Of a stretch of 64,000 nt of DNA, positions 53,445-63,173 are shown one piece after another (position 1 is the stretch's first letter; the number at the start of each line of letters is the position of its first letter). Origin of the DNA: Pseudonocardia terrae (GTDB lineage: Bacteria; Actinomycetota; Actinomycetes; Mycobacteriales; Pseudonocardiaceae). Made by a program: the position numbers and the translations under genes. The DNA is taken from assembly GCF_021343995.1 (NCBI RefSeq), contig NZ_JAJTTE010000021.1, positions 50,530 to 114,529 on the forward strand, written 5' to 3'. The notes beneath the pieces are model-generated. The model saw only the letters and a list, made by a program, of their open reading frames with translations. It was not told the origin of the DNA and did no database searches.

Positions 53445-55222
53445 CCGCCACCGCGACGCCCCGGACGCCCGCCACCCCGGCGGCCATGCCGCGGCACACC
53501 GGCCGGTTCGCCGGTCTGCTCGACGTGGCCGCGCCCCGCTCGACCGTCCTCATGATCGTCGGCGGGGTGCTCACGCTCGTGGGCGCCTACCTGCCCTGGG
53601 CGACCTTCGTGCTCAACGAGGGGCCGTACCCGGAGAAGGCGACGCTCAACTTCTTCGTCGCCCCGTTCGGCGTGACCGGCTTCCGGCTGCACCTCGTGAT
53701 CCTGGGGCTGGCTGCGATCGTGGTGGCGGCGCTGCGACGGATCCCGGCGCGGCACCGCATCGTGCGCGGGCTCGGGATCGGCGTCACCGTCGTCGCCCTG
53801 ATCAACGGTCTGTGGATCACCGTCGAGGGCGGCGGCCTCGGCGCGATCACCGCCTCCGAGGGGTCGATCGCGTTCGGCTCGATCGTGGCCCTGGTCGGCG
53901 GCCTGGTCACGGTGCTCGGCGCGAGCGCCGGCGGGCTCGAGCGCAAGCCGGTGTGGACCTGGAAGCTGCCCTGGTGGGTGGAGTGGGTCCTGCTCGTCGT
54001 CCTGTTCGTGATCGTGCTGCTGCTGGTCGCGGCGGTGCTCACGAGCGGCGGCCAGGGCGGGGTGGTGAACCCGTACGCCGGCGTCGTCTTCCTGTCGCTG
54101 CTGGCGGCCCTGGGCGGCGCCTTCGCCGCGCTCAACGCGTCCGGCCTGCTCACCTGGGTCTCGGTGGTCTCCGAGCGGCACCGCACGTTCAGCGTGATCG
54201 TGCTGCTGATCGTCGCCCTGCTGCTGCCGTTGACCAGCGCCGGTACCGAGTACTGGATGACGGTGGCGTCGAACATCGGCGTCTACGCGGCCACGGCGAT
54301 CGGGCTGAACATCGTGGTCGGCCTCGCGGGCCTGCTCGACCTCGGGTACGTCGCGTTCCTGGGCATCGGCGCCTTCGTGGCGGCGAACCTGTCCGGGGCG
54401 GCGGCCTCCCAGATCGGCATCCACCTGCCGTTCGTGCTGGTCATGATCATCTCGTCCGTGGTGGCCGGGATGTTCGGCGCGATCGTCGGCTCGCCGACCC
54501 TGCGGGTGCGCGGGGACTACCTGGCGATCGTCACGCTGGCCTTCGGTGAGATCTTCGTGCGCAGCGCGCAGAACAACATCGGCGGGCTGACCGGCGGCGC
54601 CAACGCGATCCCGAACATCCCCGCGGTGGGCGTCGGCGACTTCAAGTTCTCCGACTCGATCATGATCGGGAGCCTGCGGCTGCCCTCGGGCGTCCTGTAC
54701 TACTTCCTGATCGTGCTGCTGGTCGCGGGCGTGATGCTGGTGTTCGCGCACCTCAAGTACTCGCGGCTCGGCCGGGCCTGGATCGCGATCCGCGAGGACG
54801 AGGACGCCGCGCGCGCCATGGGCATCCGAACCGGCCCGATCAAGATCCTCGCCTTCCTCATCGGCGCGATGCTGGCCGGCCTGGCGGGTGCGTTCTTCGC
54901 GCACAAGACGGCCGTCGTCGCCTACGACTCCTTCCGTTTCCTCGAGTCGGTCACCCTGCTCGCCGCGGTCATCCTCGGCGGCATGGGCACGATCCCCGGC
55001 GCCGTGCTCGGCGCGTCGATCCTGTTCGTGCTGCCGGAGAAGCTGCGCGAGTTCTCCGACTACCGGCTGCTGCTGTTCGGCCTGGCCCTGGTGCTGATCA
55101 TGCGGTTCCGGCCGCAGGGCATCGTGCCGGACCGGCACCGCAAGGCGGAGCTGACCGACCCGGACGTCGAGGACGTCGCCAAGGAGGGCCCCGGGCCCCT
55201 GCCGACGAGGGTGGAGCCGTGA
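53441..55222 (+). CDS. livM: branched-chain amino acid ABC transporter permease LivM (long form)
   Basis: 593 residues, longer than the usual 330-430. The C-terminal half is a standard LivM permease (IGLNIVVGLAGLLDLGYVAF; SPTLRVRGDYLAIVTLAFGE; RLGRAWIAIREDEDAARAMG). The N-terminal ~270 residues add about five hydrophobic helices (STVLMIVGGVLTLVGAYLPW; LHLVILGLAAIVVAAL; VLLVVLFVIVLLLVAAVL) found in some actinobacterial LivM proteins. Its role is unknown. ATG 53441 overlaps the livH stop; GTG 55219 of livG overlaps its own stop. Confidence 0.87.
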   Translation: MTATATPRTPATPAAMPRHTGRFAGLLDVAAPRSTVLMIVGGVLTLVGAYLPWATFVLNEGPYPEKATLNFFVAPFGVTGFRLHLVILGLAAIVVAALRRIPARHRIVRGLGIGVTVVALINGLWITVEGGGLGAITASEGSIAFGSIVALVGGLVTVLGASAGGLERKPVWTWKLPWWVEWVLLVVLFVIVLLLVAAVLTSGGQGGVVNPYAGVVFLSLLAALGGAFAALNASGLLTWVSVVSERHRTFSVIVLLIVALLLPLTSAGTEYWMTVASNIGVYAATAIGLNIVVGLAGLLDLGYVAFLGIGAFVAANLSGAAASQIGIHLPFVLVMIISSVVAGMFGAIVGSPTLRVRGDYLAIVTLAFGEIFVRSAQNNIGGLTGGANAIPNIPAVGVGDFKFSDSIMIGSLRLPSGVLYYFLIVLLVAGVMLVFAHLKYSRLGRAWIAIREDEDAARAMGIRTGPIKILAFLIGAMLAGLAGAFFAHKTAVVAYDSFRFLESVTLLAAVILGGMGTIPGAVLGASILFVLPEKLREFSDYRLLLFGLALVLIMRFRPQGIVPDRHRKAELTDPDVEDVAKEGPGPLPTRVEP

Positions 55223-56186
55223 GCGAGAACCCGCAGACCGCCGACGGCGCCGTCCCGGACCCCGGTGCCGAGGTGACGGAGTCGGTGACGGAGGCGCCGC
55301 CCGAGGAGGTCACCGCCGAGCTCGCCGACGACATGCACGTCGCCACCGGCACCCGGGAGCCGATCCTGGTGTCCTCCGGCGTGACCATGCAGTTCGGCGG
55401 CCTGCGCGCGCTGAACGACGTGAACCTGTCGTTGCACGAGGGCGAGATCATCGGCCTGATCGGGCCCAACGGGGCGGGGAAGACGACCTTCTTCAACTGC
55501 CTCACCGGGCTCTACACCCCGACGTCGGGCCAGGTCGTGCTGCGCGGCAAGCCGATGCCGCAGGACCCGGCCCGGGTCACCGAGGCGGGCGTGGCCCGCA
55601 CGTTCCAGAACATCCGGCTCTTCCCGTCCATGACCGCGACGGAGAACGTCCTGGTCGGGCGGCACGTGCGGATGAAGCAGGGCCCGCTCTCGTCCCTGCT
55701 GCACGGCCCACGGTTCCGCCGGAGCGAGGCGGAGGCGGCGGAGCGGGCGGAGAAGCTGCTCGCGTTCGTCGGGCTGACCCGGTTCTCCGAGGAGCTGGCC
55801 CGCAACCTGCCCTACGGCGACCAGCGGCGGCTCGAGATCGCCCGCGCGCTCGCGACGGACCCGTCGGTGCTGCTGCTCGACGAGCCCACGGCGGGCATGA
55901 ACGCGCAGGAGACCGAGGCCACCCGGCAGCTGATCTTCGCGATCCGCGACCTGGGCGTGTCGGTGGTCGTCATCGAGCACGACACCAAGTTCATCTTCAC
56001 GCTGTGCGACCGGGTGCTGGTGCTGGTCCAGGGCGAGCTGCTGGTCGAGGGCTCGCCGGACGAGGTGCGCGGCGACCCCCGGGTCGTGGAGGCCTACCTG
56101 GGCGCCCCGCCCGAGGAGGTCTCGGCGCAGCTGCAGACGGGCGGCGCGACCGTGGGGAACGGCACGGCAGAGGGGAAGTCCGAGTA

Positions 56187-56187
<1 letters not shown>
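55219..56187 (+). CDS. livG: branched-chain amino acid ABC transporter ATPase LivG
   Basis: 322 residues. An acidic ~45-residue N-terminal extension precedes the ABC domain: Walker A GPNGAGKTT, Q-loop FQNIRLFPSMTATENV, the Liv-type signature LPYGDQRRLEIARAL, Walker B VLLLDEPTAGMN and H-loop VIEHD. A disordered C-terminal tail of about 30 residues follows. It powers import with LivF. GTG 55219 lies inside the livM stop, and its TAA overlaps the livF ATG. Confidence 0.9.
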
Positions 56188-56909
<722 letters not shown>

Positions 56910-56952
56910 GGCACGCGGACGGCACTCCGCCCACCGGGGTGCCGTCCGTGCC
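56910..56952. terminator. bidirectional terminator of liv and paaI genes
   Basis: GGCACGCGGACGGCAC pairs with GTGCCGTCCGTGCC-type sequence across the 56910-56952 interval, immediately after the livF stop and before the paaI stop. Confidence 0.75.
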
Positions 56953-56965
56953 GCCTCGGGGCGTC

Positions 56966-57391
56966 TCAGATCGTGGGTTCGGTGTCCCGGTGCAGGCAGG
57001 TGAGCTTGGCGGTGCAGGTCCGCCGCCCCTGCTCGTCGGTCAGCACGATCTCGTGGGTCGAGGTGCTGCGGCCCACGTGGATCGGCCGGGCCACGCCCGT
57101 CACGTACCCCTCGGTGGCCGCGCGGTGGTGCGTGCACGCCAGCTCGAGCCCGACCGGGAAGCGCTCCGGGAGGGCGTGCATCGCCGCGAGCACCGAGCCG
57201 AGCGTCTCGGCCAGCACCCCGCTCGCGCCGCCGTGCAGCAGGCCGTAGGGCTGGCGGTTGCCGTCGACCGGCATCCGGCCGCGCACCTCCTCCAGCGACG
57301 CGGCGAGGATCTCGATCCCCATCCGGTCGTTCAGCTGGCCGGGCACCGCCGGGCCGTGCAGGGAGGGGAGCTGGGAGGCGTCGATCGGCAC
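56966..57391 (-). CDS. PaaI-family hotdog thioesterase
   Basis: 141 residues of the hotdog fold. The helix signature PYGLLHGGASGVLAETLGS includes the H-G-G loop and catalytic Glu/Asp position, and THHRAATEGYVTGVARP with IHVGRSTSTHEI forms the sheet. Such enzymes hydrolyse aryl- or acyl-CoA thioesters in the cytoplasm. It corresponds in position to the thioesterase between pdtaR and polA in related genomes. ATG 57391 was chosen as the first Met; MPIDASQLPSLHG follows. Confidence 0.85.
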   Translation of the reverse strand: MPIDASQLPSLHGPAVPGQLNDRMGIEILAASLEEVRGRMPVDGNRQPYGLLHGGASGVLAETLGSVLAAMHALPERFPVGLELACTHHRAATEGYVTGVARPIHVGRSTSTHEIVLTDEQGRRTCTAKLTCLHRDTEPTI

Positions 57392-57480
57392 CTGACGGAC
57401 CCTAACCCGTACACGTCGACGGCCCGAGATGGGCAGAAGTCATACGACGGCGAGCCCGGCGCGATCACGGTTCGGACCCG

Positions 57481-57632
57481 AGCCTTGATCACCAATCGTG
57501 GACGGGAAAGGTCGAATTCCGACCGCCCACCTCCACAAGGAGTGATCACCGTGCGCTCCCCGGGCCTTGACCACCGATCATGGACGGGAACAGTCGAAGT
57601 CCGACTGCCCGCGTCCACACTGGGTGATCACC
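57481..57632. repeat. two 70-bp imperfect direct repeats with covarying hairpin
   Basis: Copies at 57481-57550 and 57563-57632 (82-bp period) both run from (A/G)GCCTTGA to GTGATCACC. Each holds a small hairpin, GGTCG-AATTC-CGACC in copy 1 and AGTCG-AAGTC-CGACT in copy 2. The base changes in one arm are matched in the other. The surrounding 57392-57776 gap holds no gene. Confidence 0.75.
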
Positions 57633-57776
57633 TTCTCCTCGGGGGTGCCGATCGTGACCCGCAGCCGCCGCCACGGTGCGGCTGCGTCGGCGCCTCCCTC
57701 GGCGGACTGGTGCGTCCGGGCTGTCCGCCGCTGCGCGTCCGGGCGGTGTCGGCCTCGCACCGGCCGACCAGCGACT

Positions 57777-58317
57777 TCACGTCCAGACGAGATCGGCACC
57801 GGCGCGCTCGGTCACGGCCCGTCGCGTCGCCGTCGGGAGCGGGGCGAAGAGGCGCACCGCGATCGTGCCGGTGGCGCCGTCGCCGGAGCGCTCCCACACC
57901 CCGACCACCCGGCCGTCGACGACGAGCACCGGCGAGATCCACCCGGCCGTCCGGCTGACCTCGGGCTCCCGGCCCTCGGGGATCGCCCGCCGGCGGTGGC
58001 TGAGCGGCGCGATCACCCACGGGTCGAAACCCGGCAGCAGGAAGGGGCCGTCGCCGGGGTGCTCGCCCGCGGGCGGGACGGCGGCGAGCTCGTCGGCGTC
58101 CTCGGCCCGGACCACGAACCCGCTCTCGCCGTCGATCTCGACCGGCACCACCGGAGCAGACTTGATCCACCGCTTCGCCGGCGCGGGCTGCTCGCCCCAC
58201 CACCGCGCGACGTCGGCCGCGGGCGACCTCGACGGGATCGGGCCAGCCCCGGGTGAGCAGCTGGCGCCCCGCCCGCCACCGCGTGACCTGCCGCCAGGTC
58301 AGCCGCAGGGCGGTCAC
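57777..58317 (-). pseudogene. winged-helix DNA-binding (HTH_42/AlkZ-like) protein with internal deletion
   Basis: GTG 58317 overlaps the upstream methyltransferase stop and starts VTALRLTWRQVTRWRAGRQL, the typical N-terminus of the family. After about 34 codons the frame changes and the sequence jumps to a C-terminal segment: ADVARWWGEQPAPAKRWIKS, EIDGESGFVVRAEDADELA, FLLPGFDPWVIAPLSHRR, and AGWISPVLVVDGRVVGVWER. Roughly half of the normal ~370 residues are missing. Homologues include interstrand-crosslink glycosylases. The remaining C-terminal open frame begins at 58151. Confidence 0.7.
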
Positions 58318-59132
58318 GCCGGCCGGTGGGTCACGAAGATCGCGGTGCCGGGGAAGAGTCCGCCCCGCAGCGGCGACCACTGCCCCCACACCCGGTCGAA
58401 GCCGTCGGGCCACTCCGGCTCGACGAGGTCGTCGAGCACCAGGCCGGCCGCGACCACGTCGCGCACCCGGTCGCCCAGCGTCCGGTGGTGCTCGACGTAG
58501 GTCGCCCGGCCCTCGCCGTCGACCTCCAGGTAGGGGGTCCGGTCGAAGTACGACTGGGTCACGGTGAGCCCGGCGGGCCCCGGGTCGTCGGAGAACATCC
58601 AGCGTATAGGGTGGTTGACCGCGAACACCCAGCGGCCGCCGGGCCGCAGCACCCGGTGCACCTCGCGCATCACCTGCACCGGCTCGGCGACGAACGGCAC
58701 CGCGCCGAAGGCCGAGCAGGCGAGGTCGAAGGAGCCGTCGGCGAACGGGAGGTGCTCGGCACCGGCCTGGACCAGCGGGACGTCGATCCCGGTGCGGGCG
58801 TTGAGGTCGGCGGCGGCCCGCAGCATCCCGCGCGACAGGTCCAGCGCGACCGCCTCGGCCCCCTGCGCGCGCAGCCAGCGTGCGCACGGCGCCGACCCGC
58901 ACCCGACCTCGAGCACCCGACGCCCGGCGACCTCGCCGAGCAGCCCGGCCTCGCTCTCCCGCAGGCCCTCCGGGCACCAGACGAACTCGGCCTCGCCGAT
59001 GTCCGGGCCGTGCTCGGCGAGGTAGTCCGCGGCGTCGGCGTCCCACCAGGCGCGGCTGGCCCGTTCGGACTCCATAGCGTCGACCGTCCGGCGGGCGACG
59101 CCGGCCGTCCCGAGCACCTCCTCGGCGCTCAC
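58314..59132 (-). CDS. class I SAM-dependent methyltransferase
   Basis: 272 residues from GTG 59132. ASRAWWDADAADYLAEHG precedes the SAM motif RRVLEVGCGSAPCARWL; EAVALDLSRGMLRAA and LPFADGSFDLACSAFGAVPF, then VHRVLRPGGRWVFAVNHPIR, follow the UbiE/Methyltransf_11 order. The substrate is unknown. The open frame extends to ATG 59261, but relatives begin near the SAEEVLGTAGVARRTVDAM segment; the ribosome-binding site at 59132 is weak. It overlaps the broken winged-helix gene by 4 bp, so the two were one transcription unit. Confidence 0.8.
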   Translation of the reverse strand: MSAEEVLGTAGVARRTVDAMESERASRAWWDADAADYLAEHGPDIGEAEFVWCPEGLRESEAGLLGEVAGRRVLEVGCGSAPCARWLRAQGAEAVALDLSRGMLRAAADLNARTGIDVPLVQAGAEHLPFADGSFDLACSAFGAVPFVAEPVQVMREVHRVLRPGGRWVFAVNHPIRWMFSDDPGPAGLTVTQSYFDRTPYLEVDGEGRATYVEHHRTLGDRVRDVVAAGLVLDDLVEPEWPDGFDRVWGQWSPLRGGLFPGTAIFVTHRPA

Positions 59133-59454
59133 CGCCGACCCCGGCGGGACGTCCGCGCGCTCATGATCGATCCACCCGCACACCTGCAGCTCACGCCCCG
59201 GATCGTCCCAGTTCCACACCGGGGACCCGCATTGCCCCGCTGATCGGGTGCCGCGTAGCATGGTCCGTACCCGTGGTCAACGTGTGCGGGGCCGACTCGA
59301 GCTGGTGCGCGAGGGGCTCGCAGCGCGCAACCACCCGCGGGGAATCGACGATCGAAGGTGACTGTTCCACGCATCATCCAGTCACGGCTACATCCACGAC
59401 CGGCCGCCCGTGACGCGGCCACAACCGAAGACATCCACCGGAGCACCCCACTAC
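59133..59454 (+). promoter_or_regulatory. rpsA leader and divergent promoter region
   Basis: A 322-bp gap between divergent genes. It must contain the rpsA promoter and 5' leader. I see no gene, no clear -10/-35 pair and no recognised riboswitch. The last 30 bp hold a modest GGAG ribosome-binding site. Confidence 0.35.
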
Positions 59455-60924
59455 ATGTCCACCGACACCACCGCCGCCCCGACCACGCCGCAGGTCGCCG
59501 TCAACGACATCGGGTCGGAGGAGGACTTCCTCGCCGCCATCGACCAGACGATCAAGTACTTCAACGATGGCGACATCGTCGAGGGCACCATCGTCAAGGT
59601 CGACCGTGACGAGGTCCTGCTCGACATCGGCTACAAGACCGAGGGCGTCATCCCCTCGCGGGAGCTGTCGATCAAGCACGACGTCGACCCCGCCGAGGTC
59701 GTCGAGGTCGGCGAGTTCGTCGAGGCCCTCGTCCTCCAGAAGGAGGACAAGGAGGGTCGCCTGATCCTCTCCAAGAAGCGCGCCCAGTACGAGCGCGCCT
59801 GGGGCACGATCGAGGCCCTGAAGGAGGCGGACGAGCCCGTCGAGGGCACCGTCATCGAGGTCGTCAAGGGCGGCCTGATCCTGGACATCGGGCTCCGCGG
59901 CTTCCTCCCGGCCTCGCTGGTCGAGATGCGCCGCGTCCGCGATCTGCAGCCGTACGTCGGCCGCAAGATCGAGGCCAAGATCATCGAGTTGGACAAGAAC
60001 CGCAACAACGTGGTCCTGTCCCGCCGCGCCTGGCTCGAGCAGACCCAGTCCGAGGTCCGCAGCGAGTTCCTCAACCAGCTGGCCCGCGGCCAGGTGCGCA
60101 AGGGCGTCGTCTCCTCGGTGGTCAACTTCGGTGCGTTCGTCGACCTCGGCGGCGTCGACGGTCTGGTGCACGTCTCCGAGCTGTCCTGGAAGCACATCGA
60201 CCACCCGTCCGAGGTCGTCGAGGTGGGCCAGGAGGTCACGGTCGAGGTCCTCGACGTCGACCTGGACCGCGAGCGCGTCTCCCTGTCGCTGAAGGCGACG
60301 CAGGAGGACCCGTGGCGCCTGTACGCCCGGACCCACGCGATCGGCCAGATCGTCCCGGGCAAGGTCACCAAGCTGGTGCCGTTCGGCGCGTTCGTCCGCG
60401 TCGAGGAGGGCATCGAGGGCCTGGTGCACATCTCCGAGCTGGCCGAGCGCCACGTGGAGGTCCCGGAGCAGGTCGTCCAGGTGGGCGACGACGCGATGGT
60501 CAAGGTCATCGACATCGACCTCGACCGGCGCCGGATCTCGCTCTCGCTCAAGCAGGCCAACGAGGGCATCACGGTCGACACCGAGTTCGACCCCACCCGC
60601 TACGGCATGGCGGCGGAGTACGACGACCAGGGGAACTACATCTACCCCGAGGGCTTCGACGTCGACACGGGCGAGTGGAAGGAAGGCTACGACGAGGCCC
60701 GGGCCGCCTGGGAGAAGCAGTACGCCGAGGCCCACGAGCGCTACGAGCAGCACATGGCGCAGATCCGCAAGGCCGCCGAGGCCGAGGAGGAGGCGGGTGC
60801 CGACACCGGCGCCGCCAACTACTCGTCCGGCGGCGGCGCCTCCCAGGAGGCGCAGAGCGGCGGGTCGCTGGCCAGCGACGAGCAGCTCGCCGCGCTGCGG
60901 GAGAAGCTCTCCGGCGGTGCGTGA
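59455..60924 (+). CDS. rpsA: 30S ribosomal protein S1
   Basis: 489 residues with four S1 (OB-fold) repeats: about 32-105 (DGDIVEGTIVKVDRDEVLLD), 125-190 (VEGTVIEVVKGGLILDIGLR), 210-280 (RKGVVSSVVNFGAFVDLGG) and 297-366 (VPGKVTKLVPFGAFVRVEEG). An acidic coiled region and a Gly/Ser-rich tail follow. S1 binds mRNA on the small subunit. Actinobacterial S1 has four repeats rather than six, as here. ATG 59455. Corresponds to Rv1630; coaE lies downstream as in Mycobacterium. Confidence 0.97.
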   Translation: MSTDTTAAPTTPQVAVNDIGSEEDFLAAIDQTIKYFNDGDIVEGTIVKVDRDEVLLDIGYKTEGVIPSRELSIKHDVDPAEVVEVGEFVEALVLQKEDKEGRLILSKKRAQYERAWGTIEALKEADEPVEGTVIEVVKGGLILDIGLRGFLPASLVEMRRVRDLQPYVGRKIEAKIIELDKNRNNVVLSRRAWLEQTQSEVRSEFLNQLARGQVRKGVVSSVVNFGAFVDLGGVDGLVHVSELSWKHIDHPSEVVEVGQEVTVEVLDVDLDRERVSLSLKATQEDPWRLYARTHAIGQIVPGKVTKLVPFGAFVRVEEGIEGLVHISELAERHVEVPEQVVQVGDDAMVKVIDIDLDRRRISLSLKQANEGITVDTEFDPTRYGMAAEYDDQGNYIYPEGFDVDTGEWKEGYDEARAAWEKQYAEAHERYEQHMAQIRKAAEAEEEAGADTGAANYSSGGGASQEAQSGGSLASDEQLAALREKLSGGA

Positions 60925-60958
60925 TCCCGGCGTGAGCGTCTGACGCACGGCTGAACGG

Positions 60959-60989
60959 ACGGCCCCGGTCCCTCGCGGACCGGGGCCGT
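60959..60989 (+). terminator. rpsA terminator
   Basis: Perfect 13-bp stem ACGGCCCCGGTCC/GGACCGGGGCCGT with a 5-nt loop, 34 bp after the rpsA stop. Confidence 0.88.
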
Positions 60990-61102
60990 TCGACGTCCGG
61001 GAGTACTCCTTCGGGTGTCGCACCGATCACGATCGGGCTGCGTTCCGTGACCACTCCGGCGCGCCACGTGTAACGATCTTCGATCCGACCTAGGTTTGAT
61101 CC

Positions 61103-61813
61103 ATGCGTGGCGGGGGGCGTGTGGTGGCGATGCTGGCCGTCGGGCTGGGCGTGCTGACCGCCTGTTCCACCGCGACCGGGCAGGAAGCGCTGCCCGTCCC
61201 GACGTTCTCCGAGTCGGCGGCCGCGGGGGCCGGGGCGAACCCCACGAAGATCGCCCTCCCGGACGACTGCACCTCGCTGCTCTCACCGGACGATCTCGGG
61301 GCGCTGTTCGCCCGTCCGATCGGCTCCACCGCGCTGCGCACCATCCGCGGAGTACCGGAGCCGTCGGTCGGCCGCACCGAACGCGTCGGCTGCCGGTACT
61401 CGGCCAGCGGCCAGGGCGGCGGGAACACCTTGCTGGACATCAACGTCGGGCGCTACGGCGACGCCGACGCGGCCAAGCGGCAGTGGCAGCTCAACACCAA
61501 CGCCGAACGCTCGGACGGGCAGTCCCGCGACCTCTCGATCGGGGCGGCGCCCGCGGTCGCGGTCGAGCGGCCGACCGAGACCGTGCTCGCCGTCGTCTAC
61601 GGGGTGGACACGTTGACCTTCGTGCTGCCGGCGTCCGCCGGGGCGCCGGGTGCGCCCGTCGACCGGCTCGTCGACCTCGCGCTGCGCGTCCTGCCGAAGG
61701 ACGGCGCGACCCAGCCGGCCCCGCCGGAGGCGAGCACGCCGCCCGCGCCCGCGAGCGCGCCGTCGACCACCGACACCCCGAAGCCCGTGCCTCCGGTGGC
61801 CGCCGCCCGGTGA
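61103..61813 (+). CDS. secreted lipoprotein, DUF3558-like
   Basis: 236 residues. Signal peptide with lipobox GVLTAC (Cys21). The mature domain begins after a Thr/Ala-rich linker and contains DDCTSLLSPDDLGALF with a second Cys in RVGCRYS, the disulfide-like pairing seen in DUF3558 proteins of actinobacteria. It ends in a Pro/Ala/Thr-rich tail. Function unknown, exported and membrane-anchored. ATG 61103. Only 24 bp before coaE, so cotranscription is possible. Confidence 0.7.
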   Translation: MRGGGRVVAMLAVGLGVLTACSTATGQEALPVPTFSESAAAGAGANPTKIALPDDCTSLLSPDDLGALFARPIGSTALRTIRGVPEPSVGRTERVGCRYSASGQGGGNTLLDINVGRYGDADAAKRQWQLNTNAERSDGQSRDLSIGAAPAVAVERPTETVLAVVYGVDTLTFVLPASAGAPGAPVDRLVDLALRVLPKDGATQPAPPEASTPPAPASAPSTTDTPKPVPPVAAAR

Positions 61814-61837
61814 TCGTCCGTCGCGTACGTTGACCCC

Positions 61838-63037
61838 GTGCTGCAGATCGGGCTGACGGGCGGGATCGGGGCGGGCAAGTCGACGGTCTCGCGGCGGCTG
61901 GTGGAGCTGGGGGCGGTCCTGGTCGACGCCGACCTCATCGCCCGCGAGGTCGTCGCGAAGGGCTCCGAGGGGCTCGCGCGGATCGCCGAGGCGTTCGGGC
62001 CCGAGGTGGTGGGGCCGGACGGCGAGATGGACCGGCCGCGGGTCGCCTCCATCGTCTTCGGCGACGACGCCCAGCTCGCCGTGCTCAACGGCATCACCCA
62101 CCCCCTCATCGCCCGCCGGCAGGCCGAGCTGGTCGCCGCGGCCGGCCCGGAGGCCGTCGTCGTCCACGACGCCGCACTGCTGGTCGAGATGGGCAACGCG
62201 AGCCGGTTCCCCCTGGTCGTGGTCGTGCACACGGACGCGGAGGTCCGCGTGCGCCGGCTCGTCGGCAGCCGCGGGATGAGCGAGGAGGACGCCCGGGCGC
62301 GGATCGCCACGCAGTCGTCCGACGCCGAGCGGCTGGCCGTCGCCGACGCGGTGCTGGACAACGACGGGAGCGAGGACGACCTGCGGGCCCGGGTCGACCG
62401 GCTCTGGCACGACCGCCTGGTGCCCCTCGAGGAGAACCTGCGGCTCGGCCGAGCGGTGCGCGGGGGCCCCCCGGTCCTGGCCGACCCGGAGCCGCGCTGG
62501 GCCGACCGGGGTGCGCGGCTCGCGGCGCGGGTCGCCCGGGCGGCGGGGGAGCGGGGCCTGGGCGTGGAGCACATCGGTTCCACCGCCGTGCCCGGGCTGC
62601 CTGCGAAGGACGTCACGGACCTGCAGCTCGCGGTCGCCTCGCTCGCGGACGCCGACGCCCTCGACGAGCCCCTGCGCGCGATCGGGTTGATCCGCATCCG
62701 GGAGATCACGCAGGACAACCCGAAGCCCGCCGATCCCGATCCGGAGCACTGGCGGAAGCGGTACTTCGCCGGTGCCGACCCGGAGCAGCGGGTGCACCTG
62801 CACGTGCGCGTGCTCGGCTCCCCCGGATGGTGCTATGCCCTGCTGTTCCGGGACTGGCTGCGCGCCGACGAGGCGGCCCGGGAGGAGTACCTGCAGGTCA
62901 AGAGGGCGGCCGCGGCCGAGCTCGCCGGGGACCCGGACGCGTTGCAGTACGTCGGGCGCAAGGAGCCGTGGTTCGACACCGCACTGCCCCGGGCCGAGCA
63001 GTGGGCCACGTCCACCGGATGGTCTGCGTCGTACTAG
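61838..63037 (+). CDS. coaE: dephospho-CoA kinase fused to a GrpB (UPF0157) domain
   Basis: 399 residues from GTG 61838. Residues 1-200 are CoaE: P-loop GLTGGIGAGKST, VDADLIAREVV, THPLIARRQ and the lid RGMSEEDARARIATQ. It phosphorylates dephospho-CoA in the last step of CoA synthesis. Residues ~215-390 are a GrpB/UPF0157 domain (EHIGSTAVPGLPAKDVTDLQ; KRYFAGADPEQRVHLHV). This fused arrangement is typical of actinobacteria (Rv1631). The GrpB part belongs to the nucleotidyltransferase superfamily; its role in the fusion is not settled. Confidence 0.92.
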   Translation: MLQIGLTGGIGAGKSTVSRRLVELGAVLVDADLIAREVVAKGSEGLARIAEAFGPEVVGPDGEMDRPRVASIVFGDDAQLAVLNGITHPLIARRQAELVAAAGPEAVVVHDAALLVEMGNASRFPLVVVVHTDAEVRVRRLVGSRGMSEEDARARIATQSSDAERLAVADAVLDNDGSEDDLRARVDRLWHDRLVPLEENLRLGRAVRGGPPVLADPEPRWADRGARLAARVARAAGERGLGVEHIGSTAVPGLPAKDVTDLQLAVASLADADALDEPLRAIGLIRIREITQDNPKPADPDPEHWRKRYFAGADPEQRVHLHVRVLGSPGWCYALLFRDWLRADEAAREEYLQVKRAAAAELAGDPDALQYVGRKEPWFDTALPRAEQWATSTGWSASY

Positions 63038-63173
63038 GCTGATCGGGCGTATTTCGCGCCGAGGTTCGCTGTAACGGGGGACTCGGCCCACGCGATACGC
63101 GGGCAGGACCGTGACGGCGGGTGACGCCCGCGGGCGGGCACGTGGAGGAAGCCGGGCGACGAAGGGGCGGAGG

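Noticed and set aside
57481..57632. CRISPR or insertion-sequence ends
   Set aside because: Two copies separated by only 12 bp, no spacer diversity and no transposase between them.
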